DNA of 9,412 bases from an uncultured Lachnospiraceae bacterium (GCA_902783935.1 CACZTA010000236.1:1-9412); one strand, 5' to 3'; shown: positions 1 through 6,268, counted from the first letter of the stretch. The notes: generated from the letters alone by a model not told the origin. Numbers and translations: made by a program.

Positions 1-1
1 C

Positions 2-643
2 CGCTCGGCCCTGCGGAGAGGAAAGATCGTCATCACGGCGACGCAGATGCTTGATTCCATGATGCATAATCCGAGGCCCACAAGAGCCGAAACGACGGAC
101 GTGGCAAATGCGATCTACGACGGGACGACGGCGATTATGCTCTCCGGTGAGAGCGCGGCCGGCCAGTATCCCGTGGAATCCGTCAAAATGATGGCGAAGA
201 TAGCGGCGAGGGCGGAAGAGGATATTGATTACCGGGAGAGAAGGGAGCTGATCGTAAAGGAAGAGAGAAAGACTTCCTATGAAGAAACGGCTGCGATCTG
301 CCACGCCTGCTGTACGATCGCGGAAGAGATCAACGCGGATGCGGTGATTGCCGTCACCATTTCCGGCTTCACTGCGAAACGGCTGTCAGGCCTGACGCCG
401 ACAGCGCCGGTAATCGCCTGCACGACCAATGCGCGGGTCGCCTGCCAGATGAATATGCTGTTCGGCGTCGTGCCGCTGATTATCGGAATCGAAGAGCATG
501 AGGACGCACTTTTTGAGACGGCGCTGCAGCGTGCAAAGATGACCGGCATCCTGAATGAGGGAGACAAGGTGGTGCTGGCTGCGGGCGTGCCGCTGGGCAA
601 ATCCGGAAATACCAATATGATCAGGATATTTGAAATCAGCTGA
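2..643 (+). CDS. pyk: Pyruvate kinase, C-terminal part (5' end outside window)
   Basis: This enzyme transfers phosphate from phosphoenolpyruvate to ADP, the last step of glycolysis, in the cytoplasm. The reading frame is open from base 2, so the N-terminal part of the gene lies upstream of the window; 213 codons remain. Visible family motifs are ITATQMLDSM, NPRPTRAE, DVANAIYDGT and IMLSGESAAGQYP, which belong to the end of the catalytic barrel. They are followed by the C-terminal domain (AVIAVTISGFTAKRLSG and a final GKSGNTNMIRI). The protein stops right after this domain, so it lacks the extra PEP-utiliser-like domain carried by some Bacillus-type pyruvate kinases. No intrinsic terminator is visible between its stop codon and dacA, so some readthrough into dacA is possible. 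The identification is secure; only the 5' end is unknown. Confidence 0.97.
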   Translation, partial: RSALRRGKIVITATQMLDSMMHNPRPTRAETTDVANAIYDGTTAIMLSGESAAGQYPVESVKMMAKIAARAEEDIDYRERRELIVKEERKTSYEETAAICHACCTIAEEINADAVIAVTISGFTAKRLSGLTPTAPVIACTTNARVACQMNMLFGVVPLIIGIEEHEDALFETALQRAKMTGILNEGDKVVLAAGVPLGKSGNTNMIRIFEIS

Positions 644-658
644 CGCATATTGTAAAAG

Positions 659-670
659 AAAACCGGTTTT
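659..670. promoter_or_regulatory. Perfect 12-bp palindrome in the pyk–dacA gap, possible operator
   Basis: AAAACCGGTTTT is a perfect palindrome lying 16 bases after the pyk stop and ending 19 bases before the -35 box of the candidate dacA promoter. It has no loop, so it is a poor RNA hairpin and not a convincing terminator, but the symmetry suits a dimeric DNA-binding protein. No regulator is identified and a chance occurrence is possible. Confidence 0.2.
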
Positions 671-689
671 ATATTGTGCCCCTTCGTGT

Positions 690-718
690 TTGCTATCCGC
701 GTAAACGTGTGATACTAT
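690..718 (+). promoter_or_regulatory. Candidate sigma-A promoter of dacA with extended -10
   Basis: TTGCTA at 690–695 and TACTAT at 713–718 are separated by exactly 17 bases, and the -10 box is preceded by TG at 710–711 (extended -10). Each box matches the consensus at four of six positions. Transcription would begin near 725, giving a leader of about 50 bases before the ATG at 776. Confidence 0.55.
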
Positions 719-775
719 TATTGGGAACGGTTCGGATGATTCTGCCGTATCAGGGGAACTGCGGGGGGTTTGTCA

Positions 776-2092
776 ATGTTTTTTGCGGAAAACAGGCGCA
801 GCAGTGAGTTGGGAAAATCCTGCTGCGCCTATTGGTTCAAATGCAGCGGCTTAAGGAAAACGGCGGCTGCTTTTTTTGCTGTGCTGACAGTGCTGTCTGT
901 ATTTTTCGGGAGTGTGCTTTATCCGTCCCTTGTTTTTGCTTCGGATGACGATACTCCGCTGACCAACCTGATTGAGGGATGGCCGCAGATGTCTTCGATC
1001 GCGGAGGCGAGCGGAATCGTCATGGATGCGGATACCGGTGCTATCCTTTACTCCCTGAACAGGAATACGGTCCGCTACCCGGCCAGTACGACCAAGATCC
1101 TCACTGCATTGCTTACAATTGAGAATGCATCCCTGAGCGATACCGTAACGATGACGGCGGAGGGCATTGTCCACTGCTCTGACGGCAGCACCAACGCTGG
1201 CACTGTCGCCGGGGAAGAGTTTACCGTGGAGCAGTGTCTTTATATCATGCTGCTGAAATCGGCAAATGATATCGCTGTTCAGCTTGCCGTCCATGTGGCG
1301 GGATCTGTCAGTGCTTTCGCCGAAATGATGAATGCCAGGGCGGAGAAGCTCGGATGTACCTCCTCCCATTTTGTCAATCCGAGCGGGATGCCGGATTCCG
1401 AGCATTATTCCTGTGCGGAAGACATGGCGAGAATAATGCGGGAATGCATGAAAAATGAGACCTTCCGCAAGATTGTCGCCACGCCGCGCTATACGGTTCC
1501 GCCGACAAATAAGAAAAGCGAGGAGCGCGTCTACGACAACCACAACCTGCTGATCCAGCCGACAAGCGAGTACTATTATGAGCCGGATATCGGGGGAAAG
1601 ACAGGATTTACACAGGCGGCGTGGCGGACATTTGTCACGGCAGCCGAAAAGGACGGCATGACACTGATTGCCGTGACGATGCGCGGACCGGATAAAACGG
1701 ATTTCATCGACGCGAAAAATCTGCTGGAGTACGGCTTTAATAATTTCAGCCATCAGGATATTGACGGCGTACAGGTGACGCTCCCGAACGGGTTTGCCGC
1801 CGATGCAGTCGAACAGAAAGAAACGCAGCTTCCGGACGGGACCTGGCACGTGGAATGCTCCTATAAAGGCCTTCCGCTCGGAGAAGCGGTGCTTCCGGCC
1901 AATGCGCGCGGTGAGGAGGTGGTCTCTTCCGTCGAAGAAGTGCCTGTGGAGGCAGAGAAAGAGCAGGAGACGGGGAGTGCCGTCGTCTCGCGTGGCGGCG
2001 GGATCCCGACCCCCGTCCTGATTGTGGTTCTGATCATTCTTCTGGCTGCCATGGCAGGCGTGGTCACAATGCTGCTGAGGGAAAGGAGATAG
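776..2092 (+). CDS. dacA: D-alanyl-D-alanine carboxypeptidase (serine-type, DacA/PBP5 family, peptidase S11)
   Basis: This enzyme removes the terminal D-alanine from peptidoglycan pentapeptides outside the membrane and so limits cross-linking. All three active-site motifs are present: STTK (S104, K107), SAN (162–164) and KTG (275–277, within GGKTG). A hydrophobic signal segment starts after LRKT and ends at VFA, with likely cleavage A55|S56. A C-terminal membrane helix (about 412–432) followed by RERR suggests a transmembrane anchor in place of the amphipathic tail of E. coli PBP5. I chose ATG 776 because a G-run (763–768) lies 7 bases upstream; TTG 770 is also in frame but would touch that run. 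The segment before the signal core is unusually long (about 25 residues) and carries three cysteines, and it coincides with strong inverted repeats. The true start or a leader function is therefore open. A 14-bp terminator follows. Confidence 0.93.
   Translation: MFFAENRRSSELGKSCCAYWFKCSGLRKTAAAFFAVLTVLSVFFGSVLYPSLVFASDDDTPLTNLIEGWPQMSSIAEASGIVMDADTGAILYSLNRNTVRYPASTTKILTALLTIENASLSDTVTMTAEGIVHCSDGSTNAGTVAGEEFTVEQCLYIMLLKSANDIAVQLAVHVAGSVSAFAEMMNARAEKLGCTSSHFVNPSGMPDSEHYSCAEDMARIMRECMKNETFRKIVATPRYTVPPTNKKSEERVYDNHNLLIQPTSEYYYEPDIGGKTGFTQAAWRTFVTAAEKDGMTLIAVTMRGPDKTDFIDAKNLLEYGFNNFSHQDIDGVQVTLPNGFAADAVEQKETQLPDGTWHVECSYKGLPLGEAVLPANARGEEVVSSVEEVPVEAEKEQETGSAVVSRGGGIPTPVLIVVLIILLAAMAGVVTMLLRERR
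794..877 (+). promoter_or_regulatory. Attenuator-like inverted-repeat ladder in the first codons of dacA
   Basis: Arm 1 (AGGCGCAGCAG, 794–804) and arm 2 (CTGCTGCGCCT, 820–830) form a perfect 11-bp stem with a 15-base loop. Arm 3 (GCAGCGGC, 843–850) and arm 4 (GCGGCTGC, 863–870) form a weaker stem (5 bp, one G-G mismatch, 2 bp) followed directly by seven T (871–877), like an intrinsic terminator. GCTGC of arm 2 (822–826) can instead pair with GCAGC of arm 3 (843–847), excluding both other stems. This 1:2, 2:3, 3:4 scheme is that of a transcription attenuator, but it lies inside the annotated coding frame. The Ala and Phe codons of the signal peptide could produce arm 4 and the T-run by chance. 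Confidence 0.35.
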
Positions 2093-2137
2093 GCAGCCCG
2101 CGCGCGGCCGGAGACCGCAAATAAATATGAAAAAAAT

Positions 2138-2168
2138 AAAGAAATCCGGCCGACGGCCGGATTTCTTT
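2138..2168. terminator. Bidirectional intrinsic terminator shared by dacA and the SRP RNA
   Basis: A perfect stem has left arm 2138–2151, loop GAC (2152–2154) and right arm 2155–2168, with the core GAAATCCGGCC / GGCCGGATTTC. On the + strand the stem runs into TTTTT (2166–2170), which ends dacA transcription. On the minus strand it is followed by TTTATTTTTTT, which ends SRP RNA transcription. One hairpin therefore separates the two convergent units. Confidence 0.93.
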
Positions 2169-2181
2169 TTCTCTGAAAATT

Positions 2182-2450
2182 AAAACCGTGCGCTTTACTC
2201 TGAACAATGCCCAACAGACGTAACCCCGACAGTTAACTCGGCCCAGGCACCCTTACGACACACGAGAGGTTCTGCTTAGTGCTGCTATGTTCCCATCCTG
2301 ACACGATTCACAGATTCCCGTTGCGTAAGACCCGGACGTCAACGCCACTTATCGGGGGCAGCTCCATCCGGAAATGCCCTCGGATCAGCATCACCCCTGC
2401 TATAGCGGACTGCAGGCGACAGGGCCCCGCTAATGCCCCGGTTGCACGGT
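2182..2450 (-). ncRNA. ffs: Signal recognition particle RNA, large Gram-positive type (scRNA, with Alu domain)
   Basis: The transcript is the RNA core of the signal recognition particle; it binds Ffh and targets nascent membrane and secreted proteins. Read on the minus strand, it shows the features of the Bacillus scRNA. A 5' Alu-domain stretch contains CCGCTATAGCAGGGG. The Ffh-binding tip reads GTCAGG, then a GGAA tetraloop, then AGCAGCA. CCTCTCGTGTGTCGTAAGG and TGCCTGGGCCGAGTTAACTG follow on the 3' side. The ends pair with each other: ACCGTGC at 2450–2444 with GCACGGT at 2191–2185. The length of about 269 nt is close to the roughly 270 nt of the B. subtilis RNA. The promoter at 2457–2485 places the start near 2450. 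The base pairs closing the tetraloop are ATG/CAT, differing from the usual TCC/GGA but still complementary. The identification is firm; the exact ends are inferred. Confidence 0.96.
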
Positions 2451-2456
2451 GACGAT

Positions 2457-2485
2457 AGTATATCGGAAATTCATTTAATTGTCAA
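2457..2485 (-). promoter_or_regulatory. Promoter of the SRP RNA gene
   Basis: On the minus strand, a perfect TTGACA (2485–2480) is followed after exactly 17 bases by TATACT (2462–2457). The predicted start lies near 2450, which is where the base-paired 5' end of the SRP RNA begins. Near-consensus strength suits an abundant stable RNA. The -35 box overlaps that of the divergent pfkA promoter. Confidence 0.9.
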
Positions 2486-2507
2486 ACATCGTTTCAAGTA
2501 GTATACT
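2479..2507 (+). promoter_or_regulatory. Promoter of the pfkA–dnaX–recR operon
   Basis: TTGTCA (2479–2484) and TATACT (2502–2507) are 17 bases apart. Transcription would start near 2514 and give a leader of about 75 bases. That leader is rich in CCGG motifs and contains a weak possible GCCGG/CCGGC stem (2519–2523 with 2543–2547). It has no T-run, so no terminator is visible. The -35 box is the opposite-strand reading of the SRP RNA -35 box, shifted by one base. Confidence 0.85.
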
Positions 2508-2588
2508 TTTATTAAAAAGCCGGACCGGTTATTTTGGCGGAGCCGGCGGAAAACGGAACGGAATAAGAAAACAGGAGGAGTAATCAAT

Positions 2589-3668
2589 ATGAAGCGTATC
2601 GGCTTACTGACAAGCGGCGGCGACTGCCAGGCCCTGAACGCGACTATGCGCGGCGTGGTCAAGGGACTCAGCCACAATATCAAGGATCTGGAAATCTATG
2701 GCTTTGAAGAGGGATACAAGGGCCTGATCTACGGGAACTACCGTCTCCTGACGTCCGCGGACTTCTCCGGCATCCTGACCAAAGGCGGCACAATCATCGG
2801 ATCTTCCCGTCAGCCGTTCAAGCTGATGCGGGTGCCGGATGCTAACGGCCTTGACAAAGTGGACGCCATGCTGCAGACCTACTACAAGCTCCGCCTGGAC
2901 TGCCTGGTGATTCTCGGCGGCAACGGCACGCAGAAAACCGCAAATATGCTCAGGGAAGAAGGACTGAATGTCATCCACCTTCCGAAAACAATCGACAACG
3001 ATATTTACGGCACGGACCTGACCTTCGGTTATCAGTCGGCTATTGATATTGCAACGACTGCGATCGACCAGATCCACACGACGGCATCTTCCCACGGAAG
3101 AGTTTTCATCGTTGAAGTCATGGGTCACAAAGTCGGCTGGCTGACGCTGTCGGCAGGCGTGGCTTCCGGTGCCGACGTCATCCTGCTCCCGGAGATCCCG
3201 TACGATGTCAAGAAGGTGTGCGCGGCGATCGACAAGCGCCATAAGAGCGGCAAGAAGTTCACGATCCTGGCTGTCGCAGAAGGCGCTATTCCGAAGGAAA
3301 TCGCAAAACTCGGCAAGAAAGAGCAGAAGAAGGAGATGGAGAAGATCCTGGCGAAGTATCCGACGATCTCCTATAAGCTTGCCAATGACATTACCACAAA
3401 GACCGGCTATGAAGTGCGTGTCACGGTTCCGGGACATGTACAGCGCGGCGGCTCTCCCGATCCGTTCGACCGCATTCTCTCGACAAAGCTCGGCGCATTT
3501 GCTGCGCAGTGTATTATCAACGAAGAATACGGCATCATGGTGGCTACTGTTAATAACAAGATCAAGAAGGTGGATCTCGCCAAATCGGCGGGCAAGCTGA
3601 AAATGGTTGATCCGGAAGACCAGACCATCCAGCTCGCGAAGTCCATCGGCATCAGCTTCGGAGACTGA
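2589..3668 (+). CDS. pfkA: 6-phosphofructokinase (PfkA superfamily, mixed-type donor-site residues)
   Basis: This enzyme phosphorylates fructose 6-phosphate to fructose 1,6-bisphosphate, the committed step of glycolysis. The start is fixed by AGGAGGAG at 2573–2580, eight bases before the ATG. Motifs in order are LLTSGGDCQALNA (7–19), GSSRQPF (71–77), GGNGT (110–114), PKTIDND (132–138), MGHKVGWL (178–185), AEGA (230–233) and GHVQRGGSP (282–290). D136 corresponds to the catalytic base. By alignment to E. coli PfkA, G113 (G104 there) is the ATP-type residue, whereas K133 (G124 there) is the residue typical of pyrophosphate-using enzymes. N112 replaces the Mg-binding aspartate (D103). At 359 residues it is longer than E. 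coli PfkA (320) and resembles the mixed-substrate group. It is the first gene of its operon; dnaX starts 5 bases after its stop. Phosphofructokinase identity is firm, but the phosphate donor is not settled. Confidence 0.95.
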   Translation: MKRIGLLTSGGDCQALNATMRGVVKGLSHNIKDLEIYGFEEGYKGLIYGNYRLLTSADFSGILTKGGTIIGSSRQPFKLMRVPDANGLDKVDAMLQTYYKLRLDCLVILGGNGTQKTANMLREEGLNVIHLPKTIDNDIYGTDLTFGYQSAIDIATTAIDQIHTTASSHGRVFIVEVMGHKVGWLTLSAGVASGADVILLPEIPYDVKKVCAAIDKRHKSGKKFTILAVAEGAIPKEIAKLGKKEQKKEMEKILAKYPTISYKLANDITTKTGYEVRVTVPGHVQRGGSPDPFDRILSTKLGAFAAQCIINEEYGIMVATVNNKIKKVDLAKSAGKLKMVDPEDQTIQLAKSIGISFGD

Positions 3669-3673
3669 TTTTT

Positions 3674-5290
3674 ATGTCCTATGTCGCTCTCTACCGGAAG
3701 TTCCGCCCGTCGGTTTTCGACGACGTGAAGGGGCAGGACCCGATCGTCCGGACGCTTCGCAGCCAGGTGGTGACAGGCCGGCTGCAGCATGCCTATCTGT
3801 TCTGCGGAACGAGGGGGACCGGCAAAACATCTGTGGCGAAGATACTCGCCAGAGCTGTCAACTGTGAACGTCCGGAAAACGGGAATCCCTGCGGGACATG
3901 TGCTTCCTGCAGGGAGATCGCGGACGGCACTTCCATGAATGTGATTGAGATCGACGCCGCTTCCAACAACGGCGTCGATAATATTCGTGACATTATTGAG
4001 GAGGTCCAGTACCGGCCCACCCGCGGAAATTATAAAGTCTATATTATCGATGAGGTCCATATGCTGTCTCCCGGCGCTTTTAATGCGCTGCTCAAGACCC
4101 TCGAGGAGCCTCCTTCCTATGTGATCTTTATTCTGGCCACAACCGAGGCCGGAAGAATACCGGTTACGATCCTGTCGCGGTGCCAGCGGTATGATTTCCG
4201 CCGGATCGGGACGGATATTATCGCCGGCCGCCTGAAAGAGCTGACGGATCAGGAGGGCGTGGAGACAGAGGAGAAGGCGCTGCGCTTTATTGCGCGGGCC
4301 GGAGACGGATCCATGCGCGATGCGCTGTCTCTTCTGGACCGGTGCATCGCATTTTATATGAATGAAAAGCTGACGTACTGGAAGGTGCTGAAAGCGCTCG
4401 GCGAGGCGGATACGGAGGTATTCCGGAGACTCACGGAGTCTGTCGCGGCCGGGGATGCGGCGGCCGCCCTGCGCCTGTTCGGCATGGAAATAGCGGACGG
4501 CGTGGAAGTGAGCCAGTTCATCAGTGACTATATCTGGTTTCTGAGAGGCCTCATGCTGACTGCATCAGTGCCGGGAGAGACGGTGCTCGAAATCATGGAC
4601 ATGCCCCCGGAACAGCTTCCGGAAATGCAGGAGCTGGCGGTGATGACGGGCACGGATACGGTAGTCCGTTTCATTTATCTTCTCTCCGAGCTGCAGAACA
4701 GAATGAGATACGCGACGAACCGGCGCGTGCTGGCAGAGATCGCGATTCTGCAGATGGCGAAGCCGCAGGGAGAAGCATCGCAGGGGGCGATGGCGGAACG
4801 GATCGGCCAGCTTGAACAGCGGATGGAGGAACTTTTGCAGGGAGGCGCGGCGGTACAGCGGGTCTCCCCGCCCCCGGAAGCGCCGCCTGAACCGGAAGAA
4901 GAGACTGAAGCGCTTCCGCCGGCAGCCCCGGAGGATCTGAAGGAGATCTGTGCGGACTGGATGCATCTTCTCAGCGGCATGGATGACGGGTTTGTGAAAA
5001 ACCGCCTGAAGGAATCCGGGCGGCCCCAGTACAACGCGGAGACGCTTGAAAACAGGCTCTATATCGAGCTGGCGGGAGGCGCAAATGAAACGGCCGACAG
5101 GCTCTTCGTCAATACTCCTGATAACCGCGAGCTGATTGAACGGTATCTTGAGAAAAAGACCGGCCGGCATGTCGAAGTGGAGCTGCATCTGAAGGAGGAC
5201 CGCAGTCCCGGGCTCCGGACGGTGGATATTGATGCGATGCTGAGGCAGAAGATCAATATGGAAATCGAAATAAGCGATGACGGAGAGTAA
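3674..5290 (+). CDS. dnaX: DNA polymerase III subunits gamma/tau (clamp-loader ATPase)
   Basis: DnaX is the motor of the clamp loader that places the beta clamp on DNA at replication forks. The N-terminus MSYVALYRKFRP is the canonical family start. An AAA+ module follows: Walker A GTRGTGKTS (45–53), a zinc module with C64, C73, C76 and C79, Walker B IIDEVHML (124–131), sensor 1 LATTE (154–158), arginine finger in SRCQRYDF (168–175) and sensor 2 GDGSMRDALSLLD (211–223). A collar region follows, then a Pro/Glu-rich linker (about 398–419) and a tau-type C-terminal domain. The 538 residues compare with about 560 in B. subtilis. The Shine-Dalgarno GGAG (3660–3663) lies inside the end of pfkA and the two genes are 5 bases apart, so translational coupling is likely. 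No A-AAA-AAG frameshift site was seen, so only the full-length form is predicted. Confidence 0.97.
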   Translation: MSYVALYRKFRPSVFDDVKGQDPIVRTLRSQVVTGRLQHAYLFCGTRGTGKTSVAKILARAVNCERPENGNPCGTCASCREIADGTSMNVIEIDAASNNGVDNIRDIIEEVQYRPTRGNYKVYIIDEVHMLSPGAFNALLKTLEEPPSYVIFILATTEAGRIPVTILSRCQRYDFRRIGTDIIAGRLKELTDQEGVETEEKALRFIARAGDGSMRDALSLLDRCIAFYMNEKLTYWKVLKALGEADTEVFRRLTESVAAGDAAAALRLFGMEIADGVEVSQFISDYIWFLRGLMLTASVPGETVLEIMDMPPEQLPEMQELAVMTGTDTVVRFIYLLSELQNRMRYATNRRVLAEIAILQMAKPQGEASQGAMAERIGQLEQRMEELLQGGAAVQRVSPPPEAPPEPEEETEALPPAAPEDLKEICADWMHLLSGMDDGFVKNRLKESGRPQYNAETLENRLYIELAGGANETADRLFVNTPDNRELIERYLEKKTGRHVEVELHLKEDRSPGLRTVDIDAMLRQKINMEIEISDDGE

Positions 5291-5322
5291 ATGTCCGTCC
5301 GAATGAACAGGAGGAAGAAAAA

Positions 5323-5685
5323 GTGGCAAAAAGAGGCGGAGGCTTCGGGGGCGGAATGCCCGGCAATATGCAGAACCTGATGAAGCAGGCCCAGAAAATG
5401 CAGCGCCAGATGGAAGAGAACCAGAAGGCGCTCGAGGAGAAAGAGTTTTCCTCGCAGGTGGGAGGCGGCGCTGTCCGTTTCGCGATGAACGGGAAGCGGG
5501 AAGTGACGGCTCTGGAGATCGATCCCGAGGCAGTTGATCCCGAAGATGTTGAGACGCTGCAGGAGATGCTGATTTCCGCGATCAGCGATGTGCTGAAGCA
5601 GGTGGACGAAGCGCAGGCATCTTCCATGGGTTCTCTGGCAGGAGGCTTCGGCGGCATGGGAGGCTTCGGCGGTGGACTTTTTTAG
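5323..5685 (+). CDS. ebfC: Nucleoid-associated protein, YbaB/EbfC family
   Basis: This is a small DNA-binding protein of the family called YbaB in E. coli and YaaK in B. subtilis; it forms dimers and is linked to nucleoid organisation. The start is GTG, fixed by AGGAGG at 5309–5314, eight bases upstream. Of 120 residues, the N-terminus is glycine-rich (RGGGFGGGMPGNM). A helical stretch QNLMKQAQKMQRQMEENQ (17–34) follows, then a beta core (SSQVGGGAVRFAMNGKREVTAL) and the conserved DVETLQEMLISAISDVL helix region. The C-terminal tail is again glycine-rich (GGFGGMGGFGGGLF). It sits between dnaX (32-base gap) and recR (14-base overlap), the usual Firmicute order. The tail codes for a 14-bp direct repeat whose second copy supplies the recR ribosome binding site. 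Confidence 0.95.
   Translation: MAKRGGGFGGGMPGNMQNLMKQAQKMQRQMEENQKALEEKEFSSQVGGGAVRFAMNGKREVTALEIDPEAVDPEDVETLQEMLISAISDVLKQVDEAQASSMGSLAGGFGGMGGFGGGLF
5641..5672 (+). repeat. Two 14-bp direct repeats in the ebfC tail carrying the recR start region
   Basis: GGAGGCTTCGGCGG occurs at 5641–5654 and again at 5659–5672, a period of 18 bases that encodes two GGFGG units. GGGAGG at 5658–5663, overlapping the second copy, lies eight bases before the recR GTG, and the copy's last base (5672) is the first base of that start codon. Confidence 0.85.
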
Positions 5686-6268
5686 CGGACGGATCAGCGA
5701 GCTGATCGAACAGCTCGCCATGCTTCCGGGGATCGGGACCAAAACCGCGCAGCGGCTGGCCTTTCATATCGTCAGCCTGCCGGAGGATAAAGTGGAGAAG
5801 CTGTCCCGCACGATCAGCGAAACCAGGAAGCATGTCCGTTACTGTGCGGAGTGTTTTACCCTGACAGACAGCGAGCTGTGTCCTGTCTGCAGAAATGAAC
5901 GCAGGGATCACGGGACGATTATGGTCGTAGAGACGCCAAGAGACCTTGCGGCTTATGAGAAAACAGGGAAATACGAAGGTGTTTACCATGTACTGCACGG
6001 GGCAATCTCGCCGATGCTAGGCATCGGCCCGGATGACATAAGGCTGAAGGAACTGATGAAGCGCCTGGAAGGCGATGTAAAGGAAGTGATCGTGGCCACG
6101 AATTCAACCCTTGAGGGAGAAACGACCGCCATGTATATCAGCCGCCTGATCAGGCCGACCGGAATCCGGGTGACAAGAATCGCCAACGGAGTCCCCGTGG
6201 GCGGTGACCTTGAAAATGTTGATGAAGTGACGCTCCTTCGGGCGCTGGAGGGCAGGACGGACCTGTAG
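5672..6268 (+). CDS. recR: Recombination mediator protein RecR
   Basis: RecR works with RecO (and RecF) to load RecA onto single-stranded DNA during gap repair. The 198 residues match the usual length. An N-terminal helix-hairpin-helix region contains LPGIGTKTAQRLAFH (18–32). A four-cysteine zinc finger uses C58, C61, C70 and C73. A Toprim domain follows (VVETPRDLAAYEKTGKYEG, 85–103) with the conserved YHVLHGAISP (105–114) and NSTLEGETTAMYI (144–156). The end ALEGRTDL resembles the ALEGRR tail common in the family. The start is GTG 5672, overlapping the ebfC end by 14 bases, with GGGAGG eight bases upstream inside the ebfC repeat. Reading through one messenger with translational coupling is the likely arrangement. 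Confidence 0.97.
   Translation: MDFFSGRISELIEQLAMLPGIGTKTAQRLAFHIVSLPEDKVEKLSRTISETRKHVRYCAECFTLTDSELCPVCRNERRDHGTIMVVETPRDLAAYEKTGKYEGVYHVLHGAISPMLGIGPDDIRLKELMKRLEGDVKEVIVATNSTLEGETTAMYISRLIRPTGIRVTRIANGVPVGGDLENVDEVTLLRALEGRTDL

Noticed and set aside
770..775. TTG at 770 as the dacA start
   Set aside because: The only SD-like G-run (763–768) would leave one base before TTG 770, whereas it leaves seven before ATG 776. Not excluded, but less likely.
851..1849. Long open frame on the minus strand opposite dacA
   Set aside because: The + strand dacA frame has all three catalytic motifs, a signal peptide and a terminator. The antisense frame has no recognisable domain or ribosome binding site.
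1861..2214. Minus-strand open frame spanning the dacA end, the terminator and part of the SRP RNA
   Set aside because: It crosses a strong terminator and a structured RNA gene and has no plausible start signal or domain.
2604..3437. Long open frame on the minus strand opposite pfkA
   Set aside because: It lies wholly within an unambiguous pfkA gene, shows no family motif, and follows from codon bias in GC-rich coding DNA.
5151..5158. G-AAA-AAG in dnaX as a programmed -1 frameshift site producing a short gamma form
   Set aside because: It is not the full A-AAA-AAG heptamer and it lies at codons 494–495 of 538, after the tau-type domain, so slippage there would not produce a gamma-like product. 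No other A-run of six or more was seen in the linker.
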